Numbered from the stretch's first letter, positions 36,843-45,269 are shown. The stretch: 64,000 nucleotides of DNA from Hyphomicrobiales bacterium (GCA_027489535.1 JAIXZO010000018.1:369345-433344); one strand, 5' to 3'. Notes: generated by a model from the letters alone, not told the origin. Translations and numbers: made by a program.

Positions 36843-37713
36843 GTCCCGGCTCCTTCCTGAACTCCCAGAGATTGTCGCGGACGCTGGCAAGCGTGCTTTC
36901 GACAAGTGTGACGGGCGCGCCTTTGGGCAGGGCCTGCATCAACTCCATTTCATAGCCGGCGCCTTTGTTTCCAAAGTCGTTGGACTTGATGACGAAAAGG
37001 CGCTCGGAGTCCTTCTTGTCCAGGACTTGATGGCGGATAACGGTGTAGAGGCGCGGCGCGTCTCTGCCGAGAGAATCCTTCAGGGCAAGGCAGGTCTGGC
37101 CGTTCCAGTGAAAGAGCCAGCCTTCATACCGCAGTTCGCTGCCGCCCGTGCGACGCAAGGCGCGCCGGAGGCCGGCCTTCGTCTTCGCCGCCGCATCGGC
37201 GATCTGGGTGTATTCGGTGTCTTCGACATCGATGATGGGGCCGCTGCCCTCCGTCACCCGGAGGATGCTGATCTCCGACAGCTGGCCCCGTTTGCGCCGG
37301 ACGGCCTGGTAGTGGCCTTTGATCCTGGTCGTGGTTTTTGACAAAGGCTTGTCGTTGGAGCCCAGAAACTCCGCGAACGCCCGCGCAAACGAACGCTGCC
37401 TTTCGCCCGGACGCAGGTCGTCCTCTGATAAGTAACCTTTCCCGATCAGGTACTGGCCAATGGCTTTGAGCCGTTCGGGCGCCGGTACCTGCGTCCCGAG
37501 TACAAAACGCCGCAAGGACTCGCCGAGTGATTTGTTGGGATCGGCGAAACGGTCCTCGTCCTCATCGTCGAGGTCGGGCGCTTCGATAAAATCCAGATAA
37601 AGGTCAAAGGCGATCTTTGACCACGAGCGCTTGTGACCGTCATGACCGGTCGCCGCGTGGTATTCGGTCAGGGCGTCGCGGATGCGCGCCAGTACATCAT
37701 CAGAATACTCCAT
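36832..37713 (-). CDS. hypothetical protein paired with the ankyrin gene
   Basis: 293 aa. The N-terminal 130 residues are helical (MEYSDDVLARIRDALTEYH..., acidic DLDDEDEDRFADPNKS, then KAIGQYLIGKGYLSEDDLRPGER). The C-terminal half looks beta-rich (YEGWLFHWNGQTCLALKD). No known domain seen. It is the upstream member of a two-gene operon with the ankyrin protein and diverges from the plus-strand gene at 37828. Conserved backbone cargo or a regulator are both possible. Confidence 0.6.
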   Translation of the reverse strand: MEYSDDVLARIRDALTEYHAATGHDGHKRSWSKIAFDLYLDFIEAPDLDDEDEDRFADPNKSLGESLRRFVLGTQVPAPERLKAIGQYLIGKGYLSEDDLRPGERQRSFARAFAEFLGSNDKPLSKTTTRIKGHYQAVRRKRGQLSEISILRVTEGSGPIIDVEDTEYTQIADAAAKTKAGLRRALRRTGGSELRYEGWLFHWNGQTCLALKDSLGRDAPRLYTVIRHQVLDKKDSERLFVIKSNDFGNKGAGYEMELMQALPKGAPVTLVESTLASVRDNLWEFRKEPGHGD

Positions 37714-37730
37714 CCCGAGCCCTTATAGCG

Positions 37731-37750
37731 GCGAGGAAAGCGCGAGGAAA
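37731..37750 (+). promoter_or_regulatory. paired GCGAGGAAA repeat (copy 4)
   Basis: Best-preserved copy: GCGAGGAAA, two bases, GCGAGGAAA, giving an 11-bp period. It lies between divergent genes, 78 bp upstream of the plus-strand ATG at 37828 and 18 bp upstream of the minus-strand ATG at 37713. Confidence 0.55.
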
Positions 37751-37827
37751 ACCCAAGGCAGCTTTGGGCAAATTCCCACTTACCGGAGCGGCTGGCAAGG
37801 CCGCCCTGGGGAAAGGGATCAAGTGCC

Positions 37828-38505
37828 ATGTCCGACGTGATCAAAGCATTCAAAGGTGGGCCGGAGACAGTGTTCTCGCAGGAGGATGGCGGGCAGGTCA
37901 TCACGGTGACCGCCAAGCATCTGCGGCCGTCGGATGTGCAGAACAACGACGCCGCTTGCACGATCATCGGCTGGGGCGGCGTGATCCTTGCCGGATATCT
38001 CGCCTCCCAGGGCGCAGGCGAAGGCGCGCTGTGGTCGCTTGGCGCGGGTATTCTCTTCGGCCCGGTCATGAAGGTATGGCACCGCCAGGACGGCCACGAG
38101 AAGACCAACATCCGGTTCACGGAAAAGCAGATTCAGATCCAGCGTGCGCCGAAGTTCATTGAGAAGGTCGAATGGGAGACCTTCGACAGGCGGCTGCCGC
38201 ACCGCTTCATGGTCGTAGAGCACGACCGGGCGCGCGAAGAGCGCGACGATATCGAGTTCAGCATCCGCACCCACCCGGGAAAGCGCATCGTCCGGTACTA
38301 CACCGATGCCTGGATCGTGGTGCTTGAGTATCTCGGCCAGCGTTTTGACATCGCTGAAGTCATGGGCGCGCGCGATGCGCGCGCCATCATGGAGCGTCTC
38401 GCCCTGTGCGACGAGTACATGAACGCCCTGCATGGGACCGGCTCCCGCGTGGCCGTGGAGCCAGCGCAGGAGTGGTCACCTCCCACCAGCCCGCTTCCGC
38501 GATGA
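37828..38505 (+). CDS. membrane-anchored hypothetical protein
   Basis: 225 aa. A short N-terminal domain, a hydrophobic hairpin at about 44-80 (ACTIIGWGGVILAGYLAS and ALWSLGAGILFGPVM), then a soluble domain of about 140 aa with no recognised motif (KTNIRFTEKQIQIQRAPKF...). Probably an inner-membrane protein of the mobile element; position between traG and ardC is the only clue. Confidence 0.6.
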   Translation: MSDVIKAFKGGPETVFSQEDGGQVITVTAKHLRPSDVQNNDAACTIIGWGGVILAGYLASQGAGEGALWSLGAGILFGPVMKVWHRQDGHEKTNIRFTEKQIQIQRAPKFIEKVEWETFDRRLPHRFMVVEHDRAREERDDIEFSIRTHPGKRIVRYYTDAWIVVLEYLGQRFDIAEVMGARDARAIMERLALCDEYMNALHGTGSRVAVEPAQEWSPPTSPLPR

Positions 38506-38561
38506 GGGTGGTGGACATGAAACAGGCTACGGCAAGGACCAGCATATTGGGAAGCCGCCGG

Positions 38562-39476
38562 TCAGGCGGCTTCCTCCGCGGGACGGCTGAAGCGGCTGAG
38601 ATAATCAGCGGCGCGCTGGGCATGAGCGGCGGCGGCGAAGATCGCGCGCTTGTCGTCCTTCAGGACCGACAGCCAGTGGCCGATATAGGCCGCGTGGTCG
38701 GTACGATCTTCCAGCTTGAGCCCCAGGTCGGCGCACAGGAAGGCGGCACCCAGCTCGGCTACGAGCTCTTCGCGGGCATAGCCTTCATCGCCCATGCGCT
38801 TGCGCCCGAAGTCGCGGTCAAGGCGCGTCGTGTGGCGGGTCCAGTGCGTCGCCTCATGGGCAAGGGTTGCATAGTAGGATTGGGCATCCCGGAACGCCTC
38901 GAAGGGCGGCATCTGGATGTAATCAAGGGTCGGGCTGTAATAGGCGCAGTCACCGCCATGGCGGATATCGGCGCGGGTTGCGGCGAAGAAGGTTTCGGCC
39001 GCAGCCAACCGCTCGTCCGGATTGGCCACAGGCGTGGCCAGGGCGTGGAAGTGCTCCGGCAGGCCTTCGATCTGCTGGACGTTGAAGACCGTGTAGGACT
39101 TCAGGAACGGGATGACACGCTCGGCATCCTCGCCGGTGGCGTTGTCGGTTTCGGTGCGGCGCAGGGTGTCGGCGTAGACGACGGGCGATCCCTTCTCGCC
39201 TTTGCGGACATGGCCGCCAAGCTCGATGGCCTGCTTGAAGGTCATCCAGATGGGCGCCGTGTAGTGACCTGTCATGGCCGAGGCCCAGAGTGTCAGGACG
39301 TTGATGCCGGCGTAGGGCTGGCCGGTGTGGCGCAGGGGCCGGGAGACATGGCCGGCCGCGTGGGCGGCATTCCAGGGCTGGGTCCAGGGCTTCACGCCCT
39401 GCTCAAGGGCTTCGATGATCTGGTTGGTGATGCGGCTGTAAACATCCTGCCGAGGGGCTTCAACTGTGTCCGACAT
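38562..39476 (-). CDS. ardC: ArdC-like antirestriction protein
   Basis: About 304 aa. N-terminal ssDNA-binding domain (DVYSRITNQIIEALEQGVKPW ... YAGINVLTLW) and a C-terminal zincin-like metallopeptidase with HEATHWTRH (about residue 207) and a downstream Glu (EELVAELGAAFLC). ArdC protects incoming single-stranded DNA during conjugation. The ATG at 39476 has AAAGGAG 8 nt upstream; the longer frame to 39509 starts inside the leader. It shares a GC-rich leader with parB. Confidence 0.92.
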   Translation of the reverse strand: MSDTVEAPRQDVYSRITNQIIEALEQGVKPWTQPWNAAHAAGHVSRPLRHTGQPYAGINVLTLWASAMTGHYTAPIWMTFKQAIELGGHVRKGEKGSPVVYADTLRRTETDNATGEDAERVIPFLKSYTVFNVQQIEGLPEHFHALATPVANPDERLAAAETFFAATRADIRHGGDCAYYSPTLDYIQMPPFEAFRDAQSYYATLAHEATHWTRHTTRLDRDFGRKRMGDEGYAREELVAELGAAFLCADLGLKLEDRTDHAAYIGHWLSVLKDDKRAIFAAAAHAQRAADYLSRFSRPAEEAA

Positions 39477-39504
39477 GACCTTGCTCCTTTGCGTCGGGGT
39501 TTTC

Positions 39505-39623
39505 CTCAAGACGCGGGCAAGGAAGGCCGGGGGATTAAGCCGGAGGGTCAGGCCCTAACACGGTCCCGCCCCTTGAAGGCGGGAGTGGTGCGGGCGGGGT
39601 TTGACCGGACGGCGCGCCCGGCC
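39505..39623 (-). promoter_or_regulatory. GC-rich leader upstream of ardC (element-wide repeat, copy 2)
   Basis: Collinear with 6242-6370 upstream of parB; the strongest shared blocks are CTCAAGACGC, TGGTGCGGGC, TTGACCGG and CGGCGCGCCCGGCC. Contains a 7-bp hairpin around CCCGCC...GGCGGG. The gene-free stretch 39477-39789 holds this leader; the remainder up to the next gene shows only an RBS. Confidence 0.5.
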
Positions 39624-39789
39624 AGAAACGCGCGTCAATGTTTGAGGAGATCCCCAGCAAAGAGCGGTGTCGGCTGCCGGAGAGCCGTAACGGCCCTAGG
39701 CAGGACCACGACAGATATCCAATCCAAAGCAAGAGAAGCCGGCATGCACGGACGCTTCCGCCCTGCCTGCAGGCGGACAGGAGGTAGCA

Positions 39790-40239
39790 ATGCGAGATGA
39801 GCTGTTGAATAGCCTATGGCGCTACGACGCCATGACAGGCCTTGTCGACTGGACCAACGACGACGATCCGGGGCGGGAGGACAGAGACCGGGCGGTCTTC
39901 GGCAAGGAGTACGGGCTGGTTCGTTATCCAGACGGCCAGGATTATGTCTGCAACGGCAGGGTCGTCCGCTTCCTTGTCGAGGTCTGCGGCCACTCCTACG
40001 AAGAAGCCGTGGAAGCCCTCGTGGAGCATTTGCAGAGTCAGCCCCACGCCTACCGCGCTGCGCCTGATCCCAAGGCTGATGCCGCGGCCATCAGGACCGG
40101 CGCCCCGAATATCATCGAGGCGCTGTTCAGCCTGAAGGTCGACCGACTCGTAAGCGAGGGCGACCCCGTGGCGCTGGATTTCAGCTGGCGGGTCACGCGC
40201 GCTTTGATGGGAATACAACGGCCGGAGAAATTGCCATAA
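39790..40239 (+). CDS. hypothetical protein
   Basis: 149 aa, AGGAGG 6 nt before the ATG. Acidic N-terminus (DWTNDDDPGREDRDRAVFGK), a helical middle (VVRFLVEVCGHSYEEAVEALVEHL), no known domain. It is the last backbone gene before the tRNA-Asp attachment region. Confidence 0.65.
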   Translation: MRDELLNSLWRYDAMTGLVDWTNDDDPGREDRDRAVFGKEYGLVRYPDGQDYVCNGRVVRFLVEVCGHSYEEAVEALVEHLQSQPHAYRAAPDPKADAAAIRTGAPNIIEALFSLKVDRLVSEGDPVALDFSWRVTRALMGIQRPEKLP

Positions 40240-40393
40240 GCATGACTGGCTGCGCCGCAGCCGGATGTCGCGAATCTGGCGAAGACGTCGTGACTTCGAT
40301 TTTGGATTCGCCACAGGCTTGCCACAAGCCCATACGGGCCGCGCCAGACAACCGAGGATTTCTGCGGGTTTCAGCGGACTCCCCAGATGTGGC

Positions 40394-40419
40394 AAAAGCG
40401 GCTCCGAAGAGCCGCTTTT
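40394..40419 (+). terminator. intrinsic terminator beside the tRNA-Asp fragment
   Basis: AAAAGCGGCTC-CGAA-GAGCCGCTTTT with flanking A and T runs, 11-bp stem and a stable CGAA/TTCG tetraloop; works on either strand. On the minus strand it lies about 35 bp after the tRNA-like 3' end and may be the native tRNA terminator. Confidence 0.8.
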
Positions 40420-40453
40420 TCCAACTTAAGACCGCTAAGTCTTTGATCACAAA

Positions 40454-40500
40454 TGGCGCGAGCGACGGGACTTGAACCCGCGACCTCCTGCGTGACAGGC
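40454..40500 (-). other. 3' fragment of tRNA-Asp (integration core)
   Basis: The minus strand reads from the anticodon loop (CTGTCACGC, anticodon GTC) through the variable loop and T arm (GGGTTCAAGTCCC) to a 3' CCA. The 5' half of the tRNA is absent; the sequence in front is unrelated. Such a displaced tRNA end is the footprint of integration at the anticodon loop of a tRNA-Asp gene, 7 bp from the integrase gene. Confidence 0.8.
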
Positions 40501-40506
40501 AATATT

Positions 40507-41739
40507 TTAGGCCAGTGTTTCTGCGGCCTCCAGCCGATTTGCCACAGATTTGCCACATGAAATTCCAGCCAAGGTGGCGAGCATGCCCGTACGCTTTTCC
40601 GCTGCCGATTCGACCCTCTCGATCAGGTGTCCGTAGACATTGAGCGTCGTTTCAATTTTCTCATGGCCCATCAGCTTCTGAATGCGCTTAAGGTTCACTT
40701 TGTTCTCGATCAGCATTGATGCATAGAAGTGCCGAAGGTCATAAGGGCTGAATTTCGGTTTCTCGACAATTTCGCCATCTAACTCGATTCTTTCCATAAG
40801 CGCGGCTTCTTCACACGCGACGTAGAATCCGCGCTTACGCCAGTTGTCAGTGCTCTGCCAGTGACCGGAAGCCGTGGGAAACACGAGGTCGTACTTACTT
40901 ACGATTCCATGATTGTCAGCGTAATGCAGAACCATGTCAGTGACATGAGGACTTAATTCAATGAAACGCCGACCCGCCGGAGTCTTGGTAACAGATATCC
41001 TGTCCCCGCCTCGCTCCAGCGCACGATCCACCTTCACGCCGCCATCGGCCAGGTTGGCTCGCGGCACAACGATGTATTCCTGAGGTCTCATGCCTGTATC
41101 GGCGGCCAAGTACAGCATGGCGCGATATCGTTCCCACGTCTTCTGAATGCGTTTGCTCTTGGAGTTGGCCAGACGATCAGCTGCTGCGAGCAGGGCTTGG
41201 ACCTCTGCTTCTTTCGGTATGACAACCGGCTCGTCATATCGGGAATCGCCCCGGATACTGACGCCGACGACGATATCGCGGTCGATCACGCCGCGTTTCA
41301 TCATTTCGAGGATCATTGAATGGAAGGACGATAGCAACTTGCCAGCCACATCGCGGCTGTAGTTACGAAGCAGCCACGATCGGAATTCGACAATGTCAGG
41401 CGTCGTCAGATCACAGAGTGGCTTGGACCAGCCGAATGAGACAATGTGGTCGCGCCGCCACTGATAATTCTTGAGCGTATAGCCAGTAACGGGGTCGCGC
41501 CCATCACGTCCCTCCTTTTCGCAGATGTCCAGCCACTTTTGGAGTGCCTGTTCGACCGTTCGGATTTCTGATCTGTGCGAGGTGTTCGGCTTCTTACCAG
41601 CTGAACTGTCGCGAAAATCCAATGCTTCCTTGCGGGTAGTGAAGGTTGCATATGAGTAGCCCGACGGAGCGGCTGCGTCGGGGTATCGAACTTGGTATGT
41701 GGTCCCTTTTGTCCCTGTGCGCTTCCTGATGTCTGCCAT
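40507..41739 (-). CDS. int: tyrosine recombinase/integrase
   Basis: About 410 aa from the ATG at 41739. Core-binding domain about 60-160, catalytic domain about 180-390 with Arg I (ADTGMRPQEY), the second-Arg box SPYDLRHFYAS (Tyr in place of the usual first His), His in KLMGHEKIETT and the nucleophile Tyr in LNVYGHL. The C-terminus ends 7 bp from the tRNA-Asp fragment, so this is the integrase that used that site. The N-terminus has the beta-strand start of phage-type integrases (TYQVRYPDAAAPSGYSYATF). Confidence 0.93.
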   Translation of the reverse strand: MADIRKRTGTKGTTYQVRYPDAAAPSGYSYATFTTRKEALDFRDSSAGKKPNTSHRSEIRTVEQALQKWLDICEKEGRDGRDPVTGYTLKNYQWRRDHIVSFGWSKPLCDLTTPDIVEFRSWLLRNYSRDVAGKLLSSFHSMILEMMKRGVIDRDIVVGVSIRGDSRYDEPVVIPKEAEVQALLAAADRLANSKSKRIQKTWERYRAMLYLAADTGMRPQEYIVVPRANLADGGVKVDRALERGGDRISVTKTPAGRRFIELSPHVTDMVLHYADNHGIVSKYDLVFPTASGHWQSTDNWRKRGFYVACEEAALMERIELDGEIVEKPKFSPYDLRHFYASMLIENKVNLKRIQKLMGHEKIETTLNVYGHLIERVESAAEKRTGMLATLAGISCGKSVANRLEAAETLA

Positions 41740-41794
41740 AAAACGAGTGTTGTTATTGTTATCTAAACTATAGAACAAATAATGAACGTATTAG

Positions 41795-42043
41795 TCAATC
41801 TCTATCTTCATAATCCTGCAATGCTTCGTACTGAAGTCGCTGATAAATCTCCGTCAGCATGCCTTTTTCTATTTTCAGAGTTCCCTCGATAGGGTCCACG
41901 AAGAACGGCAGCTTGCGGTTTCCCTGCGCGTCCTTGTCAGCGGCGCGCTTCATCTGGCGCGGCGATAGTTCGACGCCAATTTCCGAGAGAGCTTTGCGGG
42001 CCTGCTCAAGCCCGACATAACAGGGTGCCGGTGGCAGCTTCAT
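41795..42043 (-). CDS. small excisionase-like or regulatory protein
   Basis: 82 aa, 56 bp upstream of the integrase on the same strand, with GAAAGGAA before the ATG. An HTH-like start (VGLEQARKALSEIGVELSPRQMKRAADKD) that would fit an excisionase or DNA-binding regulator, then an acidic C-terminus. Family not recognised; role inferred from position. Confidence 0.6.
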   Translation of the reverse strand: MKLPPAPCYVGLEQARKALSEIGVELSPRQMKRAADKDAQGNRKLPFFVDPIEGTLKIEKGMLTEIYQRLQYEALQDYEDRD

Positions 42044-42076
42044 GCAGCTGCGTTCCTTTCTTCAGTGCTCTCGCGG

Positions 42077-42322
42077 TCAGATGTGATATTCAGCTGCCGC
42101 AGAACGGTAAGCGCCCTTTTTCGTTACGCGCGATACGACCGCGCCCAGGCTGTTCCTGGGCACGACGATCTCACCGACTTCATTGGTGGGATTGATGAAC
42201 AGGGTCACATTCCGTGAATGGCGGACCGCGAGTTCATCTTCGATCTCGCATAAAGTTTCAAAAAGAGCCTGGCGTATCTCGGCCATCGACAGATCGCCGC
42301 GCACGCAGATCATAATAGACAC
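42077..42322 (-). CDS. hypothetical small protein
   Basis: 81 aa, first gene of the integrase transcription unit. Start is a GTG at 42322, or an ATG three codons in (42313). Helix then a beta-rich part (NVTLFINPTNEVGEIVVP). No family recognised. Confidence 0.5.
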   Translation of the reverse strand: MSIMICVRGDLSMAEIRQALFETLCEIEDELAVRHSRNVTLFINPTNEVGEIVVPRNSLGAVVSRVTKKGAYRSAAAEYHI

Positions 42323-42633
42323 GTTAAATCCATAAAGTATTAAGTCTCAAATACACTTTCAGTATATCACGGTCCGCGACTGTTTCTCAAATTCTCATAG
42401 CCAAAAAGCCAGGAAGTGGTGGTCGCACATTCGTGCGCCCGCGGCGGCTGTCAGGATTGCGGGGCCGGCAGCACCTGGTTCGGCGCGCCCGGCCTTTGAT
42501 CTTTCCGGCCTCAATGTGCAGGCCACCGCCTTTCCCTTCCTCTTCCGCCCGCCATCGGTGCTTTCTCCCGATGATCTGTGTGTGGGGCTCCAAAGGCCCC
42601 GAGTGGCGGGGCCGCAAGAGAAAGGAAACCTCG
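42323..42633. other. divergent intergenic region with a leader fragment
   Basis: The first 90 bp are AT-rich and should hold the promoter of the minus-strand integrase unit. Further right, CGGCGCGCCCGGCC (42481-42494) matches the end of the parB/ardC leader family, but no leader-type gene follows on the minus strand. The integrase module may therefore have been inserted between a leader and its gene. Confidence 0.35.
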
Positions 42634-42825
42634 ATGTCCCGCACTTTCACCCTTCAGGACCTTCAGGCTCGGTCGCTGTCCGAACTCCACGTTCTGCGCG
42701 GTGCCCTGATCCAGGAGCTTGCCTCGGCGGCGCCGTATTCGGCACCGGCCAGGCAAATCCTCCATAGCCTGACCGTCGTTGATCTCGCCATCAAGCGGCG
42801 CGCTCCCCGCGGCCCGCGGCTCTGA
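42634..42825 (+). CDS. small backbone protein, unknown function
   Basis: 63 aa (MSRTFTLQDLQARSLSELHVL...), with AGAAAGGAAACC just upstream of the ATG at 42634; longer in-frame readings cross the GC-rich leader and are not credible. Two short helices and a basic end. Similar small proteins occur on related elements. Confidence 0.55.
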   Translation: MSRTFTLQDLQARSLSELHVLRGALIQELASAAPYSAPARQILHSLTVVDLAIKRRAPRGPRL

Positions 42826-42835
42826 CAGCCGCCTT

Positions 42836-42855
42836 GCGAGGAAAGGGCGAGGAAT
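42836..42855 (+). promoter_or_regulatory. paired GCGAGGAAA repeat (copy 5)
   Basis: GCGAGGAAA and GCGAGGAAT, 11 bp apart, 53 bp upstream of the ATG at 42908. Ties this segment to the same element as 25-38 kb despite the integrase module in between. Confidence 0.5.
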
Positions 42856-42907
42856 CCCTCGTCCTATCGCATGTACGTTGCCCTGCAGGAAGACAGGAGG
42901 TGCAACG

Positions 42908-43297
42908 ATGACGCGTGGAAATCGACTTTGGCTTGCCATGGCTATTCATGGGCTGATTGAAGAGCGGTTTGCGCGCATTCAGTCGACCCAAGAGCTTGAT
43001 GGGTCCTACTTTGATCACTTGGCGGATGTTGTGATTTCGGCGGCGCACGTGATGGACGCTGATACCTGCCCCGAGCACTGCAAGGTGGAAGTCGTTGCGT
43101 GCTTGAAGGATTTCATGACAAACCTGGACCGCGGAGGCGAATACTGCGCCGAAGCGGTAGATATCGCTACCGAGGTCCTGCAGATGGCATCCGCAATTCT
43201 TGCTAAGAGCAGGGAGCACGGCCCGGATGAGTCCGGGTGCGATCCCGGCGGCGGGCCTATGGCTCCAGACGACCGCGACCTGAACGATCCCTGGTAG
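42908..43297 (+). CDS. hypothetical protein
   Basis: 129 aa with AGGAGG 6 nt before the ATG. All-helical start (LWLAMAIHGLIEERFARIQ), several Cys (TCPEHCKVEVVACL), acidic disordered tail. No family recognised. First of a run of plus-strand genes ending with the serine recombinase. Confidence 0.6.
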   Translation: MTRGNRLWLAMAIHGLIEERFARIQSTQELDGSYFDHLADVVISAAHVMDADTCPEHCKVEVVACLKDFMTNLDRGGEYCAEAVDIATEVLQMASAILAKSREHGPDESGCDPGGGPMAPDDRDLNDPW

Positions 43298-43347
43298 GGG
43301 TCGTTCTCTCCACCTTCTGATTTCAACCGGAAAATGAGGACGCAGGG

Positions 43348-43614
43348 ATGCGCGGACGTCTGTCCAGCGAACGCATAGTGCTGTCTGCTGCAATCGGCCC
43401 CGAGGCCGAAGCGGCGGACAGGCTGCGTCTTCTGGATGCCGCCCCGGTCCGCGAAGATCTGCCTATTTGCGCAGCGGAGCTGGATGCCATCGAAGCGTTT
43501 CTTATGCCGCAGATACTCGCCATCTTGAACGCAACTGATGACACCCAAAGAGAAGACTCGAAACCGCCTCAAAAACCGGGAAAAGTGCTGGCGTTGTCAG
43601 AGGTGCCGCCATGA
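43348..43614 (+). CDS. hypothetical protein upstream of the serine recombinase
   Basis: 88 aa. Stop overlaps the recombinase start by 4 bp (ATGA), so the two are translationally coupled. Helical with an acidic middle, no domain recognised. A recombination accessory factor is possible only by position. Confidence 0.6.
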   Translation: MRGRLSSERIVLSAAIGPEAEAADRLRLLDAAPVREDLPICAAELDAIEAFLMPQILAILNATDDTQREDSKPPQKPGKVLALSEVPP

Positions 43615-45269
43615 AGAATTTCACCCGCGCGAAGACCGGCCAGGAAGCGACCGGCGAAGGCCTGCGGGCAGCGATTTATATGCGTGTGTCCACAGGGCGG
43701 CAGGCCGACCATGATCTTTCGATCCCCGATCAGCGCCGGCAGGGCATTGCCTATTGCGCCGGGCGCAACTGGACGGTCGTCGCGGAATTCGTCGATGCCG
43801 GCCGGTCCGGTACGACGGACAATCGGCCCGAGTTTCAGAGGCTTCTGGAAGTTGCGACTTCCGGTGGCGCGCCGTTTGATGTCGTTGTTGTCCACTCGCT
43901 AAGCCGCTTCATGCGCGATGCGTTCGTGCAGGAAATGCACCTGCGCCGCCTCGCGAAAGCGGGCGTGCGCGTTGTGAGCATCACGCAGGACCTGGGTGAT
44001 GACCCCGTAGGCGTCATGGCGCGCAAGATGTTCGCTCTCATGGATGAGTACCATTCGAACGAGACGCGCAAGCACGTAAGCCGCTCGATGAACGAGAACG
44101 CCCGGCAAGGCTTCTGGAACGGCTCGGCTGCGCCATTTGGCTACAAGACGGTCGCCGCCGAACAGCGCGGCGCCAAGATCAAGAAGAAGCTCGCGATCGA
44201 TCCCGTCGAAGCCGAAACTATCCGGCTTATTTTTCGACTGCTCACCGAGGGCGACGGTACAAGCGGTCCTATGGGGATCAAAGCCGCCGTCTGCTGGCTC
44301 AATGAGCGCGGCTACCGTACGCGCGGTGGCGCGCGCTGGGGCATCGGCCCACTGCACAAGTTGGTTGGCAACACTGTCTACAAAGGTGAAGCCGTCTTCA
44401 ACCGGACGGATTCAAAAACGCGGCAGGTCAAGCCCGTCTCAGAACACATCGTTGTACATGTCGACCCGATCATTGATCCAGCTGCCTTCGATGCGCTGCA
44501 ATCGCAACTGAAGGCGCGAAATCCGAAGGTCACTGCGCCGCGCGTCGTGACCGGGCCAATTCTCCTGACCGGCCTTGCGACCTGCGCGACTTGCGGCGGC
44601 GGCCTGACGCTCCGCACCGGAAAGTCCGGCCGCTACCGCTACTATGTATGCGCGTCGGCAGCGCAGAAGGGCAAGGATGCCTGCACTGGCCGCGCGGTGC
44701 CGATGGATCGCCTGGACCAGATCGTATCGGAACGCATCGGCGAAGAACTTCTCACCCCCGAGCGCGTCGCGCGCCTTCTGCGCGGGCTTGTGGACCGGCA
44801 GACCAAGAAGGACGGAGACTTCGCCACCCGCCTCACCGCCCTGCGTGCAAAACTGTCCGACGCGGACACACGTCTCGGGCGTCTCTATAAGGCGATCGAA
44901 GACGGCATTGCCGACGCGGACGATCCGACCCTGAAGGATCGCGTCACGGCGGTGAAAACCGAGCGCGATATCGCCAAGGCTGCTTTCGAGCGCGCTGTCG
45001 GTGAAATGCGCCCGGAAGCGCGGATCACTGAAGAAAAAATCGCTGCCTTCGTGACGACGATGCGCCGGAACGTCCTCTCAGGCGAAACGGCCTTCCGCCG
45101 CGCCTATCTGCGGGCGGTCATCGACAAGGTCGAAGTGGATGACGCGGAAATCCGCATCCATGGCCGCCGGGCTGTTCTTGAAAACCTTGTGATGGCCGGA
45201 GGGGCTACCCCGGCTGGAGTGCCCAGTTTTGTTCGCAAGTGGCGCACCCGACACGATTCGAACGTGTGA
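43611..45269 (+). CDS. large serine recombinase
   Basis: 552 aa. Resolvase domain 18-160 with the catalytic Ser in YMRVSTGRQ (S27), SRFMRDAFVQEMHLRRL, and the DEYHSNETRKHVSRSM helix E region. A recombinase domain follows, then a zinc ribbon (CATCGGGL ... YYVCASAAQKGKDAC) and a C-terminal coiled coil. It belongs to the large serine recombinases that integrate and excise elements. The last 10 residues (WRTRHDSNV) are encoded by the tRNA-Arg fragment, so the gene ends inside an attachment site. Confidence 0.92.
   Translation: MKNFTRAKTGQEATGEGLRAAIYMRVSTGRQADHDLSIPDQRRQGIAYCAGRNWTVVAEFVDAGRSGTTDNRPEFQRLLEVATSGGAPFDVVVVHSLSRFMRDAFVQEMHLRRLAKAGVRVVSITQDLGDDPVGVMARKMFALMDEYHSNETRKHVSRSMNENARQGFWNGSAAPFGYKTVAAEQRGAKIKKKLAIDPVEAETIRLIFRLLTEGDGTSGPMGIKAAVCWLNERGYRTRGGARWGIGPLHKLVGNTVYKGEAVFNRTDSKTRQVKPVSEHIVVHVDPIIDPAAFDALQSQLKARNPKVTAPRVVTGPILLTGLATCATCGGGLTLRTGKSGRYRYYVCASAAQKGKDACTGRAVPMDRLDQIVSERIGEELLTPERVARLLRGLVDRQTKKDGDFATRLTALRAKLSDADTRLGRLYKAIEDGIADADDPTLKDRVTAVKTERDIAKAAFERAVGEMRPEARITEEKIAAFVTTMRRNVLSGETAFRRAYLRAVIDKVEVDDAEIRIHGRRAVLENLVMAGGATPAGVPSFVRKWRTRHDSNV

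Larger units (their letters stand above)
40319..40557. other. attachment region with four TTGCCACA boxes
   Basis: TTGCCACA occurs at 40319-40326, 40539-40546 and 40550-40557, and inverted at 40388-40395, flanking the tRNA-Asp fragment. A near copy (TTCGCCACA) is at 40307. Repeated short boxes on both sides of a core are what arm-type integrase sites look like. The stretch 40240-40506 otherwise holds no gene. Confidence 0.5.

Noticed and set aside
38406..39800. 464-aa plus-strand reading opposite ardC
   Set aside because: Antisense shadow of the clear ArdC gene; composition is typical of such frames in GC-rich DNA.
40193..40558. Minus-strand reading across the tRNA-Asp fragment
   Set aside because: It reads through the tRNA fragment, a terminator and the attachment boxes, so it is not a gene.
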